64,000 nt of DNA from Candidatus Bathyarchaeota archaeon (GTDB taxonomy: Archaea > Thermoproteota > Bathyarchaeia > Bathyarchaeales > Bathycorpusculaceae). Below are positions 16,928 to 24,776 of the stretch, piece after piece (within the stretch, counting starts at the first letter, position 1; each line of letters starts with the position of its first letter). The DNA is taken from the NCBI GenBank assembly GCA_026014615.1, contig JAOZHZ010000018.1, forward strand, positions 186,001-250,000. Reading direction: 5' to 3'. The position numbers and the translations under genes are program-made. The notes below the pieces were generated by a model, which was given only the letters and a program-made list of their open reading frames with translations, had not been told where the DNA came from and made no database searches.

Positions 16928-17388
16928 CGAAAGGTAAGCCGTGGCCTGCTGAGAAGGAAAAGCAGCTCAGGGAGCTTGTTGAAGCTAAGACGTCGCTTCC
17001 TGCGATGGCCAAGGTGTTGAGGAAGTCGGAGGAGGCGGTGCGCCAGAAAATTGGGCGGTTAGGTTTAGAAGTAGTTGAACAGAAAAAAATTGTTTGTTCT
17101 ACTACTTCTAAAGAGTTCATGCCTGCTGAGTTGCCTAGTGTTGAGGAGATGCTTCGTAAGATGGTTGCTGCGGTCAATGCTTTGGAAACATCGGCGTTGG
17201 ATAAGTCTGAGGTTTTGCGGTTGCGGGGTATTATTACCGGTGTTAAGGTGTATCAGGAGCTTTTGGCGGAGTATTTGGATTATCGGGGTTTGGAGGCTGA
17301 ACTTTTGAATTTGAGAGCGAAATATGGGGAGTTGAGGCAGAAGTATGACGCGCTTGTTAAAAAGTCCAAGGACGATGCGTCCCGGTAG
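16924..17388 (+). CDS. Small terminase subunit-like HTH protein
   Basis: ATG overlaps the previous stop (ATGA). Residues 7-50 form a SANT/HTH unit (WPAEKEKQLRELVEAKTSLP ... EEAVRQKIGRLGLEV), and residues 80-150 are coiled coil. DNA-binding HTH plus oligomerising helices directly before the large subunit is the standard layout of the packaging-site recognition subunit. Confidence 0.7.
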   Translation: MTKGKPWPAEKEKQLRELVEAKTSLPAMAKVLRKSEEAVRQKIGRLGLEVVEQKKIVCSTTSKEFMPAELPSVEEMLRKMVAAVNALETSALDKSEVLRLRGIITGVKVYQELLAEYLDYRGLEAELLNLRAKYGELRQKYDALVKKSKDDASR

Positions 17389-18793
17389 GTTGTTTTCTGA
17401 GAGGGCTAAGCTGCGTGAAGATGTGGCTGCTGTTGAAAGTGCCAGTGAGCGTCGAGTTGAAGCTTTGAAGGGTGATGTGAAGAGTTTCTTTGAGCAGGTC
17501 TTCGGCTTTACGCCTTTCAAGTATCAGCTTGAGCTGGCGGAGATGTTTGAGAAAAACCAGTTCACCGCGGTTCGTTGGTCTCGTCAGACGGGTAAGAGTT
17601 TTTGTGTTTCTGCGTTGCTTTTGAAGTATGCTTGGGAGCATCCGGATAGCTACATTGCGATTGTTGGGCCTAGTTTTCGTCAGACTAAGTTGAATATTAG
17701 GCGTATGGGTGGTTTTGCTCGGAAGTTTCCTGTGCAGCAGGGTTTGCATATTCAGAAGACCCGGATTAGTTTGCCCAATGGCAGTATGATTGAAGCTTTT
17801 CCGAACAATCCTGATACTATTAGGGGTCCTACGTTCAAAGTTATTTGGATCGAGGAATGCAACTTCATTTCTGGGGATGATGACTTGTATGATGCGGTTC
17901 TCTTCACGCTGGGCACTACTAATGGTAAGTTGATTGCTACTTCTACGCCTTGGAATACTGGTTCGCTGTTTTGGCGTATGTGTAATCATAAGGATTTTTC
18001 GGATTTTGCTAGGTCTCATGTGCGGTGGAGTGATGCTATGGCGCCTGATGGTCCTTGGGTGCCTGCTATGGTTGAGAAGGTTAAGCGTCAGTTTGGGGAT
18101 GACCCGCAGCGGTGGCGTCGTGAGATGGAGGCTGAGTGGGCGGAAGACGAAGACACGTGGCTGGCTCAAAGCTTAATCGTCAGTTGCATCGGTACGGAAA
18201 AAACTTGTGGTGAGGATTTGCAGGAGTTCAATCCTGAAGCGGTTTATGAGGGTGAGTTCTTTGCAGGCCTTGATTTGGCTCAGACGCGGGATTTCTGTGT
18301 TTTGTCGGTTGTTGAGCGAGTGAATGATAAGCTGTTGCTTAGGCACTTGAAGGTTTTCAAGCAGCCGACGCTTTACTCAACGGTTTTGGGTTACTTGAAG
18401 GTGCTGCAGGATCGTTGGGGCGGTTTCCAAAAAATTCGTGTGGACTTCACCCGAGAAGGCCCGAGCATAATCGCTGATATGGAGAATTCTGGGATTGATA
18501 ACGCTGAGGGCGTGAATTTTAGTGTGCCCAGGAAGAGTGAGATGGCGAGTTTGCTTAAGCAGCGTATGTCTAATGGGCAGTTCTTTTATCCGTTGCTGCG
18601 TTGGGACAGGCCATATCAGGGTGACATTACAAGTGAGCTTAATGTTGAGCGGTTTGATTTGCGCAAGGATGGCACCTTAGGTTTCAGTCATCCGAATGGC
18701 ACACATGATGATGTGTTTTGGGCTACTGCTTTGGCTGTGTATGCTACTTGTGAGATGGCGCCTGAGCCTTTCTTAGCTGTTGTGCCGAGGTGA
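17345..18793 (+). CDS. terL: Terminase large subunit (packaging ATPase/nuclease)
   Basis: The N-terminal ATPase has Walker A RWSRQTGKS (77-85), Walker B VIWIEE (166-171) and the coupling motif TSTPW (199-203). The C-terminal RNase H-like nuclease shows FAGLDLAQTRD (Asp 310), VDFTREG (Asp 367) and HDDVFWATALA (Asp 455/456). Length of 482 aa is normal. The annotated ATG overlaps the small subunit gene by 44 bases; ATG at 17375 (MRPGRL) is an equally good start. It cuts and pumps viral DNA into procapsids at the portal. Confidence 0.92.
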   Translation: MTRLLKSPRTMRPGRLFSERAKLREDVAAVESASERRVEALKGDVKSFFEQVFGFTPFKYQLELAEMFEKNQFTAVRWSRQTGKSFCVSALLLKYAWEHPDSYIAIVGPSFRQTKLNIRRMGGFARKFPVQQGLHIQKTRISLPNGSMIEAFPNNPDTIRGPTFKVIWIEECNFISGDDDLYDAVLFTLGTTNGKLIATSTPWNTGSLFWRMCNHKDFSDFARSHVRWSDAMAPDGPWVPAMVEKVKRQFGDDPQRWRREMEAEWAEDEDTWLAQSLIVSCIGTEKTCGEDLQEFNPEAVYEGEFFAGLDLAQTRDFCVLSVVERVNDKLLLRHLKVFKQPTLYSTVLGYLKVLQDRWGGFQKIRVDFTREGPSIIADMENSGIDNAEGVNFSVPRKSEMASLLKQRMSNGQFFYPLLRWDRPYQGDITSELNVERFDLRKDGTLGFSHPNGTHDDVFWATALAVYATCEMAPEPFLAVVPR

Positions 18794-18797
18794 TTGG

Positions 18798-18995
18798 ATG
18801 AAATGCGATATCTGTTTTCAGGATAAACAGTGCGGAGATACAATTAACATTAAGCTGAAGGGGAAATCTGGCGATTTTGTGTTTAAGGCGTGGGTCTGCA
18901 AGGATTGTCTTGATTCTCTTGAGCGTGATGTTGTTGCGCAAAAATTACTCTCTGTTGCATTGAAGATCGTTAGAGGTAAATTGCCTTCGAAATGA
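18798..18995 (+). CDS. Small CxxC zinc-binding protein
   Basis: ATG at 18798 lies just after the terL stop. The 65-aa product has CDICFQDKQCG and WVCKDCLDSL, two CxxC pairs making one zinc finger, then a basic C-terminus. Probably nucleic-acid binding; family unknown. Confidence 0.6.
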   Translation: MKCDICFQDKQCGDTINIKLKGKSGDFVFKAWVCKDCLDSLERDVVAQKLLSVALKIVRGKLPSK

Positions 18996-19024
18996 GGTTC
19001 ACTTTCACGAAAGGGGGTCTCTCT

Positions 19025-19099
19025 ATGGGGTGGTTTGTCTGTCCGAGGGCAAGTGTAAACTATCTAAAGTGTGGCGTAAGGTTGCTGCCAAGAAGGTGA
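19025..19099 (+). CDS. Possible micro-ORF (24 aa) with two cysteines
   Basis: ATG preceded by a GGGGG stretch eight bases away. The product MGWFVCPRASVNYLKCG... looks like half a zinc ribbon. It fills most of the gap before the ABC-ATPase gene. Low-confidence call. Confidence 0.35.
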   Translation: MGWFVCPRASVNYLKCGVRLLPRR

Positions 19100-19103
19100 A
19101 TAG

Positions 19104-20546
19104 ATGAGAAGCCGACGAGATGTCTTCAAGGTTCGGAAGCTTCGGAGAATTTATGATAAGAGCCAGGACAAGTTCAGTTTTCACGTGGAATATGAGACCC
19201 ACACTGAGCTGACGGAAAGGACCGTTGAGGTTGCCGAGGCTTTCGGGTTAGGCGTCGATGATGCACAGAGATTTCCCGTTTTGAATGCTGAACTAAAAAT
19301 TACCCCAAAAGATGTCGTGCTTATTACTGGCGATAGTGGCAGCGGAAAGTCTGTTTTGTTGCGGGCTATTAGGTCGGACCTTGGCAGTGAAGCTATTGAT
19401 ATGTCTGAGGTTCAGGTTGACGTGGAGAAGCCGATTATTGAGTCTGTGGGCGCTACTGTGGAAGAGGCTTTGGAGTTGCTGAGTAAGGTTGGTTTGAATG
19501 ATGCGTTTCTTTTCCTGCGAAAATACAGCCAGCTGAGTGATGGCCAGAGGTTTCGTTATCGGTTAGCCAAATTTTTAGAGAGTGAAAAGCAGTGGCTGCT
19601 TGCCGATGAATTCGCTGCAACTCTGGACCGAGACACAGCTAAGATTGTGGCGTTTAACCTGCAAAAGCTGGCTCGACAGCAGGGCAAGGCGGTTATCGCT
19701 GCAACTACGCATGACGACTTGCTCGAGGATCTCGCACCTTCGGTGCACGTGCATAAGCGTTTCGGCGAAGAAATCGACATAAAATATTATCCTAACCAGC
19801 CTGCAGCGGAATGTAGCCTGTTGCAGCAGATGAAAGTTCAGGGTGGCACCTTGGATGATTGGCGCAAGCTAAGCGTTTTTCATTATCGCAGTCACAATAC
19901 GGCTGCCCGTAGGGATGTTTTTTCGGTTAGGCGTCGTAGTGAGCTCTGCGGTGTGATTGTTTATTGTTATCCGTTTCCTCAATGTGCTGGGCGAAGCAAG
20001 GTGTTGCCCAAGATGAGTCTTAAGGAGCTGAACCAGAGGCTGAGTGTTATCAGTCGTATTGTGGTTCATCCTAAGTACCGGTCTATTGGGTTGGGTGAGA
20101 AGTTGATTCGGGATTCGTTGCCGTTGGTTCATACGCCTTATGTGGAGATGATTGCTGTCATGCCTAAGTATAATCCGTTTGCTGAACGGGCAGGCATGCG
20201 CAAGGTCCTTGTGAAGGAACCGCCCAAGCAGGCTTTGGCTATTGCTGAGGTCCTGAAAGGTTTGGGTTTTGATGTGCAGCTTCTGGGCAGCCAACGGTAC
20301 GTTCGCGGTAAGTTGGATGGCCTAGCTTCTGGTCAAATCGCCGAATTGAGGACAGCTTTTGCGCGAAATCCGCATCCGTGTTTTCGGGAGCCTATAGGAG
20401 CTGACCGTTATGGTAGCGGAAGTGCTGCGAAGGTATTTCGGGAGCAATTGGATAAAGCGGATTTGGAGCGGTTGGCAAAACTGGTTAGGATTGTTGGGGT
20501 TCTTTTGCAGACGAAGGTTTATCTGTTTTGGGAGCGGGAAAAGTGA
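19104..20546 (+). CDS. ABC-type ATPase fused to GNAT acetyltransferase (COG2401-like)
   Basis: The N-terminal half is an ABC ATPase: Walker A GDSGSGKS (76-83), signature LSDGQ (144-148), Walker B WLLADE (164-169) and the switch His 203. The C-terminal half is a GNAT fold with the acetyl-CoA loop RSIGLGEKL (326-334). This domain pair is what COG2401 describes. Its substrate is not known; GNAT-fold enzymes of phages include the Mu DNA modifier Mom, so DNA modification or anti-restriction is one possibility. It follows the terminase in the same direction. Confidence 0.8.
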   Translation: MRSRRDVFKVRKLRRIYDKSQDKFSFHVEYETHTELTERTVEVAEAFGLGVDDAQRFPVLNAELKITPKDVVLITGDSGSGKSVLLRAIRSDLGSEAIDMSEVQVDVEKPIIESVGATVEEALELLSKVGLNDAFLFLRKYSQLSDGQRFRYRLAKFLESEKQWLLADEFAATLDRDTAKIVAFNLQKLARQQGKAVIAATTHDDLLEDLAPSVHVHKRFGEEIDIKYYPNQPAAECSLLQQMKVQGGTLDDWRKLSVFHYRSHNTAARRDVFSVRRRSELCGVIVYCYPFPQCAGRSKVLPKMSLKELNQRLSVISRIVVHPKYRSIGLGEKLIRDSLPLVHTPYVEMIAVMPKYNPFAERAGMRKVLVKEPPKQALAIAEVLKGLGFDVQLLGSQRYVRGKLDGLASGQIAELRTAFARNPHPCFREPIGADRYGSGSAAKVFREQLDKADLERLAKLVRIVGVLLQTKVYLFWEREK

Positions 20547-20639
20547 GAAATCTGAATCTGACGTCTATACTGTTAATCAATCGGATGGATGCGCAAGGTT
20601 AATTTGTTTGCTTAACAAAGCAACGAATAGGGAAACTTT

Positions 20640-20798
20640 GTGTCTAAAAGAGTTTTGATTGAGGCTTCTCTTGTAGAGGAAGCTGTCAATCTGCCTGATG
20701 AAACGATAGAGAAGAAAATTCATGACTATCTTGAGGAGTATCCGCCCAAAATTCCTTGGGTGAAAGAAATCAAGAGGGTTACTGTGAAATCTCTCTGA
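20640..20798 (+). CDS. Small acidic protein (52 aa)
   Basis: GTG start with AGGGA about seven bases upstream; the product is MSKRVLIEASLVEEAVNL... ending KRVTVKSL, with a regular charged helix pattern. Its 3' end overlaps the convergent wHTH gene by 20 bases. Family not recognised. Confidence 0.5.
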   Translation: MSKRVLIEASLVEEAVNLPDETIEKKIHDYLEEYPPKIPWVKEIKRVTVKSL

Positions 20799-21144
20799 TT
20801 CTGGCTTCGAGAAGTATCTTCATGAAATTAATAATTTCTTCTCTGCATTCGATGTATGAGTTGAGACGTTGTTCTCCTGTTATAGTTAATTTGTAGATTC
20901 GTCTTGTTCTTCCGTGTACTTCTTTGCTTTTGCCGCGTATCCAGTTTTTTCGTTCCATTATCAGAAGCACGCTGAATACTATTCCATCGTCAACTGTGAC
21001 GCTGAACATATCATTAATTTTGTTGATTATACGTCGTCCGCTTATGGGATTGTTACTTGTTTTTAGTTTTTCTAAAATTATGAAGTCAAGAAATTGGTTA
21101 ACCAGCCTCTGGCGTAACTCCTTTTGCAAAATTTCATCAGTCAT
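20779..21144 (-). CDS. Winged-helix (PadR-like) transcriptional regulator
   Basis: The 121-aa protein has a wHTH (residues 15-95: FIILEKLKTSNNPISGRRI, VFSVLLIMERKNWIRGKS, YKLTITGEQRL) and a C-terminal helix for dimerisation, the PadR layout. It sits in the leftward regulatory pair with the ASCH gene, opposite to all structural genes, so it is a candidate control protein of the provirus. Confidence 0.7.
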   Translation of the reverse strand: MTDEILQKELRQRLVNQFLDFIILEKLKTSNNPISGRRIINKINDMFSVTVDDGIVFSVLLIMERKNWIRGKSKEVHGRTRRIYKLTITGEQRLNSYIECREEIINFMKILLEARIREISQ

Positions 21145-21174
21145 TGGCTTGTCTTTGTGCCATTTGCTGGCTTT

Positions 21175-21187
21175 CAGTATAAATAAT
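21175..21187 (-). promoter_or_regulatory. TATA box for the PadR-like gene
   Basis: On the minus strand the segment reads AAATTATTTATAC about 30 bases before the ATG at 21144, the right distance for a nearly leaderless archaeal transcript. Confidence 0.45.
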
Positions 21188-21511
21188 TTAAGGTTGAACC
21201 GTACCGCCTATTTTGTGGAATTCGTAGGCGTTGACGATTTGGTCGGGGTTCCAAGTTCCGTAACATTCTATCCATGCTTGCTTAAACTCTTCGACCGTTT
21301 TGAATCCCTCTGCTTTTGCGTCTTCGATTGTAATATCGCCTAATCTTTGAGGTGTTTTTCGTGTTAATTTTATGTGAGCTTGGCTTTTTTGGTAGCGTCT
21401 GCAGGTGGCGCCGTATGTTTTTCCGACTTTGTAGTTTTGAGTGCTGAGGCGGCGGGTCTGTGTTTTGGTGCCGTCCATAACCTTCGCGAAGAGGTGTTTT
21501 TTGAATAACAT
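21188..21511 (-). CDS. ASCH-domain protein
   Basis: A 107-aa single-domain protein beginning LFKKHLFAKVMDGTKTQTRR, the hallmark opening of ASCH domains (K..F...I..G.K..T.R), with later GDITIEDAKAEGF and WIECYGTWNPDQ typical of the family. ASCH proteins bind RNA or modified nucleosides; some act as cytidine-derivative amidohydrolases. Viral members are common in archaea. Transcribed leftward, upstream of the PadR-like gene. Confidence 0.8.
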   Translation of the reverse strand: MLFKKHLFAKVMDGTKTQTRRLSTQNYKVGKTYGATCRRYQKSQAHIKLTRKTPQRLGDITIEDAKAEGFKTVEEFKQAWIECYGTWNPDQIVNAYEFHKIGGTVQP

Positions 21512-21563
21512 TTGATTTCTTCCTTCCTGCGGTGGGTTCGGAATTGCATTTGGATGGTTTTTG

Positions 21564-21571
21564 CTTATAAG
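21564..21571 (+). promoter_or_regulatory. TATA box CTTATAAG in the divergent intergenic region
   Basis: A symmetrical TATA element between the leftward ASCH gene and the rightward small zinc protein; it could serve either direction, but the start of the rightward gene is about 100 bases away. Confidence 0.35.
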
Positions 21572-21672
21572 ATTTAGGGTGTATGACGATACTGTTAATT
21601 GTTAAGCCAACTATGTTTGGACCGTAAAATAAATCAGCGGCTTAAATCAGAATACCCAAAGGAAGTTCTCTT

Positions 21673-21795
21673 ATGAGATGTAAAAATTGTGGGCACTTGA
21701 TCTCGGTTACTGATGTTAACGGAAAAGCTGTTTACAAGCACACAAAATCAAATCACAGTTTTTACTGTCCCTGCAGAAACCCGGAACCAACTTAG
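21673..21795 (+). CDS. Small zinc-ribbon protein (40 aa)
   Basis: ATG follows GGAAG at about seven bases. The product MRCKNCGHLISVTD ... FYCPCRNPEPT has CxxC and CxC pairs, a complete minimal zinc ribbon. Many similar Cys-rich minigenes occur in this arm. Confidence 0.55.
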   Translation: MRCKNCGHLISVTDVNGKAVYKHTKSNHSFYCPCRNPEPT

Positions 21796-21917
21796 AACCA
21801 AGAGTCCTTCTTACGGTTTCACTTTAATGGACCTCCCCCTGTAGGGTTCGATTTGTTCTGCAAACAAGTGTCTTTTTATTTGGATTTTGCTTTTTGTGGG
21901 GGTGTGGGGGAACTTTG

Positions 21918-22094
21918 ATGGAAAACTATGAACAGGGCTGGGATGATTGCCTCGACGAGGTTCTTCATATCTTGGGTAGTACAAATGATGTTGAGAAGGC
22001 AAAGGCGGCTGTTGAGAGCCTGCAGTTGGCGGTGAAAAGCAAGAAACGAGAGCGAATTAGGTCGGAGCTTGGGGTTTTTGGCGGTCTTTTTTAG
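21918..22094 (+). CDS. Small helical protein (58 aa)
   Basis: ATG at 21918 gives MENYEQGWDDCLDEVLHIL..., all helical and charged; the in-frame start at 21894 looks like leader. It overlaps the convergent wHTH gene by 38 bases. No family recognised. Confidence 0.5.
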   Translation: MENYEQGWDDCLDEVLHILGSTNDVEKAKAAVESLQLAVKSKKRERIRSELGVFGGLF

Positions 22095-22347
22095 CTTTTA
22101 GAACTGCTTGTATTTCCGCTATTTTTTCCGCTATTTTTTTGCCATCGCCTGTTAGTTGAATGTATCGTGTGAATGGTGGTTTTCTTTCTTCATCAATGAG
22201 TTCCAACCGCGCCAAAGTGTTGAGTGCCTTGTATATTGTGGGGGTACTTGCAGTTACGTCGATGTCTGTGACTTTGTTTTTGCCTTTTTCGTGCAGGAAA
22301 AGTAAGATTTGTAGTACGGCGGCGTTTTCTAAGTCTTTTATTGACAT
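22057..22347 (-). CDS. Winged-helix regulator, probable repressor of the switch region
   Basis: The 96-aa protein has a compact wHTH: LQILLFLHEKGKNKVTDID, STPTIYKALNTLARLELID and a wing RYIQLTGDGKKIAEK, then a helix. It is transcribed leftward, divergent from the AbrB-like gene, with two near-identical palindromes and a TATA box in the shared 124-base intergenic region. That layout is typical of a self-regulating switch repressor; binding to these sites is inference. Confidence 0.7.
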   Translation of the reverse strand: MSIKDLENAAVLQILLFLHEKGKNKVTDIDVTASTPTIYKALNTLARLELIDEERKPPFTRYIQLTGDGKKIAEKIAEIQAVLKAKKDRQKPQAPT

Positions 22348-22377
22348 TCTTTTCCCTTCAATAGGTTAATCGCTACC

Positions 22378-22398
22378 AGATTTTAGATTTTAAAATGT
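22378..22398. promoter_or_regulatory. Operator palindrome 1
   Basis: AGATTTTA-N5-TAAAATGT, one mismatch between arms. Its 18-base core differs by one base from the copy at 22437-22454. Confidence 0.6.
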
Positions 22399-22400
22399 AC

Positions 22401-22422
22401 ACAAGTTTTATAAATAACTTGT
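22401..22422 (+). promoter_or_regulatory. TATA box inside inverted repeat ACAAGT/ACTTGT
   Basis: Arms ACAAGT (22401-22406) and ACTTGT (22417-22422) are perfect and frame TTTATAAATA. A protein bound here would cover the TATA element, so this looks like a repression site of the AbrB-like gene promoter. Confidence 0.6.
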
Positions 22423-22433
22423 GGAGATTACCT

Positions 22434-22454
22434 ACATTTTAGAATTTAAAATGT
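22434..22454. promoter_or_regulatory. Operator palindrome 2
   Basis: ACATTTTA-N5-TAAAATGT, perfect 8-base arms, lying 17 bases before the ATG of the AbrB-like gene and at the expected transcription start. Confidence 0.6.
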
Positions 22455-22471
22455 GAAATGTGGGCTGAGGA

Positions 22472-22639
22472 ATGACGGAAGAAGTGATAGGTGTCGTGAA
22501 TCCCGTTCCAAACAGCGGTTGCCTCTATTATCTTATCCCGAAGGCATTGAGAGAAAAGCGTGGAATCACAGAGAACACAAGCACGGTTATTCTACTAGCT
22601 GAAAACGGTGACATAATCTACCGTAAACAGGGAGCGTAA
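22472..22639 (+). CDS. AbrB/SpoVT-like small DNA-binding protein
   Basis: A 55-aa product, MTEEVIGVVNPVPNSGCLYY... with LIPKALREKRGITENT and VILLAENGDIIYRK, fits the swapped-hairpin AbrB pattern (S.G...I..P...RE..GI..GT...V.....I...K). It follows the operator region and precedes an RHH-like gene by six bases, so both are likely co-expressed regulators. Confidence 0.65.
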   Translation: MTEEVIGVVNPVPNSGCLYYLIPKALREKRGITENTSTVILLAENGDIIYRKQGA

Positions 22640-22645
22640 AACAAG

Positions 22646-22816
22646 ATGGTTAAAGGTGAGGTCACTGAAGTTGTGCTCCAGAACATTCCTGATGAACTTC
22701 TAGAAGAATTCGACGATAAAGTTGTGGAAAAACATTTTCCGGGAGGGCGCAGTGAAGCTTTTCGCTACTTGATGGCTGCCGCGATAGTTGATGAAAAGAA
22801 CGGGAGGTTTGCTTAA
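22646..22816 (+). CDS. Ribbon-helix-helix-like protein
   Basis: A 56-aa product: beta strand VTEVVLQNI, helix PDELLEEFDDKVVEKHF, then GRSEAFRYLMAAAI, the CopG/NikR-type arrangement. It forms a pair with the AbrB-like gene in the viral regulatory arm. Confidence 0.6.
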   Translation: MVKGEVTEVVLQNIPDELLEEFDDKVVEKHFPGGRSEAFRYLMAAAIVDEKNGRFA

Positions 22817-22959
22817 GAGGTGTTGTTCTTGGGGAATAGGTTTGGGCTTTTTGCCTTTGGGGTCTTGGAGCCACGTGTTAGTTTTTTTGCTTTCTATCTC
22901 TTCTCCCCTGTAACTTCCCAAACAGGGACACATCTTGATAGCTTTAGGAGGCTTGACAC

Positions 22960-23217
22960 TTGAGCAAAAGCTGCAAGAAGTATTCGGTTAAAACGCTTGG
23001 TAAGGATTTTGTTACGATTCTTGGCACTGTGGTTGAGGCTCTAAACGACCATGAGGGGCGGCTGCAGGTTCTTGAGGCTCCTGATCTGAAGGGCGCCTTG
23101 CGGGTGATTATGGGTGCTATAGGAAACATAGAGGATCCTGAAAAGTCGGTTGCTGTTTTGGAACAGTTCAGGAAGGTCTGTGATGCGTTGGGCGTTGTGG
23201 ATTTGGAGGTTAGTTAG
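22960..23217 (+). CDS. Hypothetical helical protein (85 aa)
   Basis: TTG start with an AGGAGG ribosome-binding site seven bases before it, the best in the region. Helical throughout (GKDFVTILGTVVEALNDHEG, LEQFRKVCDALGVVDL). Function unknown. Confidence 0.6.
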   Translation: MSKSCKKYSVKTLGKDFVTILGTVVEALNDHEGRLQVLEAPDLKGALRVIMGAIGNIEDPEKSVAVLEQFRKVCDALGVVDLEVS

Positions 23218-23219
23218 CT

Positions 23220-24041
23220 GTGGGTCTTCGGGAGAATAGGCTTTTTGCGGTAAAGATGGGTGCTAAGGCTGTTTGTGACTGCGGCACCGCTGCTCCTATC
23301 CAGTTTGCCATCGCGCTTAGCAAAAAGGATGCTGCGCAGCTGGGTAAAGATGTGCAAGCTGCTCGTGCTCGTGGTGACCGTTCGTCTGATGTTGTCTGCG
23401 GTGCCTGCATGTCCAGACGCATATCAGAGAAGGGGCTCATCGTTGCGGAGGTCCTCAAGTATTCGCCCATAAAGCTTGAACGAGTAACTTTTGACACTGA
23501 ATGCGTCGACTGCGCCAAAAAGTTGCCGTTTGGAACTTACGCGCATTTTCACGCTGAATCTGGCCAAGCGATCTGTACGGCTTGCGGGGCGAAGCGGGGT
23601 TGGACCGAGAAAGACCGCGCCGTGCATAGTGTCAAGATGTTGGAGCTTAAGGAAGACATCAAAGCGCTTCATAAGCGGTACGTGGTTGAGGCGCAGGGGC
23701 TGCATCTGCTTGAAGAAAAAGTGGACTTACACCAGGTTGCTCAGCTCTACATTGAGCTTGAGTCTAAGGTCACAGCTGCTGTTTCCCGCCTAAACTCTTA
23801 CCTGCTACAGGGTATCGCTTCGCCTGAAGAGTCCAAAATCCTTCACGAGCTGGCACGTTTGATTCCTGATTTGTTGTCTATGGCTGCCGAGATTAAGCAC
23901 GAGTTTGACATGCGTCTTTTCTTGCTCGACAAGGCGGAGCGGACACAGAAAATGCTGCAGAAAGTTTTTGCTGAAAGTGACGCGGAAACGGAAGAGGCGC
24001 AGCGGCATGCTGAGATGGCGATGTCGGAGGTTCCTGCATGA
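23220..24041 (+). CDS. Zinc-finger and coiled-coil protein
   Basis: Residues 15-125 contain CDCG, CGACM, CVDCAKK and CTACGAK, enough for two zinc sites; residues 130-270 are long helices (ELKEDIKALHKRYVVEAQGL, KAERTQKMLQKVFAES). GTG start two bases after the previous stop. It is probably a DNA-binding oligomeric protein of the virus; I cannot assign a function. Confidence 0.6.
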   Translation: MGLRENRLFAVKMGAKAVCDCGTAAPIQFAIALSKKDAAQLGKDVQAARARGDRSSDVVCGACMSRRISEKGLIVAEVLKYSPIKLERVTFDTECVDCAKKLPFGTYAHFHAESGQAICTACGAKRGWTEKDRAVHSVKMLELKEDIKALHKRYVVEAQGLHLLEEKVDLHQVAQLYIELESKVTAAVSRLNSYLLQGIASPEESKILHELARLIPDLLSMAAEIKHEFDMRLFLLDKAERTQKMLQKVFAESDAETEEAQRHAEMAMSEVPA

Positions 24042-24208
24042 AACAGAATGGTCGCACGTTGCTCCAGATAATTAATGATGTGGCACCTGACCGTGATTTT
24101 GGCAAAAAAGACGTGTGCGTGATGTTTTGCGGTGATGCGAGGGCGGGCTGTTCCTGTTGTTTACTTGACCTGTTTACTAAGCGGCGGTTTGTGGAGGTTT
24201 CTGCTTGA
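24038..24208 (+). CDS. Small Cys-rich protein (56 aa)
   Basis: ATG overlaps the previous TGA (ATGA). The product has CVMFCGD and CSCC cysteine clusters. Its own stop overlaps the next ATG. Unknown function. Confidence 0.5.
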   Translation: MKQNGRTLLQIINDVAPDRDFGKKDVCVMFCGDARAGCSCCLLDLFTKRRFVEVSA

Positions 24209-24516
24209 TGCAGTCTTTGGCTGAGATTCGCCGTGAGATTCTAAGTTCGCTTAGCCGCAAGGACCAGCAGGTGATTGCGCAGGAGCTTGCTCGGGAGAGT
24301 TTTCAGGTTCCGCCGTCTCTGAAGGTTTCGTGTCCGTTTGGGGGCTGTACGGGCAGCTGTAGGAGTCCGAGCAAGCGGGATGCTGCTGATTGTAAGGCGT
24401 GGGTTTGCGGCAGTAACTTTAGTCATAATGACCGTTTAGGTTGCTGCGTTGCCTATCGGCGGTTGCATTATGGTCTTCGTGAGGGTCAACGTGCTGGGAG
24501 GCGTGGTCGGCAATGA
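24208..24516 (+). CDS. Cys-rich helical protein (102 aa)
   Basis: An N-terminal helix (LAEIRREILSSLSRKDQQVI) is followed by CPFGGCTGSC, DCKAWVCG and GCC, many cysteines that could hold a zinc or iron-sulphur site. ATG 24208 overlaps the upstream stop and is preferred to TTG 24205. Unknown function. Confidence 0.5.
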   Translation: MQSLAEIRREILSSLSRKDQQVIAQELARESFQVPPSLKVSCPFGGCTGSCRSPSKRDAADCKAWVCGSNFSHNDRLGCCVAYRRLHYGLREGQRAGRRGRQ

Positions 24517-24776
24517 CTACCGTTAAGGACCTTGTGCAGAGGTTTGCGGTTTTTCCTGTGGTTGAGGGTTCGGTGCTTTCTGGCGACTGCATAATCATTC
24601 CTGGAGAAGAGTTGAATCTTGACTGGATTCCCATGTTTCTAGAAGAAGGCTATCGCTTTGAAGGAACCCGTATTGATGGCTACCCAGTTGTTTTGGTTCA
24701 GGTTTCGCCTATGCCCGTCAAAAGGTCGCCTTTGAAAACGGGTCACACAACCAAAGGAGGTCCCGTTAATCGCTAG
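24513..24776 (+). CDS. Hypothetical protein (87 aa)
   Basis: Overlaps its upstream neighbour by four bases. A beta-rich product (VEGSVLSGDCIIIPGEEL, YPVVLVQVSP) with a basic tail. No family recognised. Confidence 0.5.
   Translation: MTTVKDLVQRFAVFPVVEGSVLSGDCIIIPGEELNLDWIPMFLEEGYRFEGTRIDGYPVVLVQVSPMPVKRSPLKTGHTTKGGPVNR

Noticed and set aside
17357-18169. 270-aa open frame antisense to terL
   Set aside because: The plus strand encodes an unmistakable terminase; the antisense frame is Arg/Pro/Thr-rich with no motifs, start context or promoter, a codon-bias shadow.
20410-20658. 82-aa frame overlapping the end of the ABC-ATPase gene
   Set aside because: Mostly inside the GNAT fusion gene in another frame, with Trp/Cys-rich unnatural composition and a better alternative gene at 20640.
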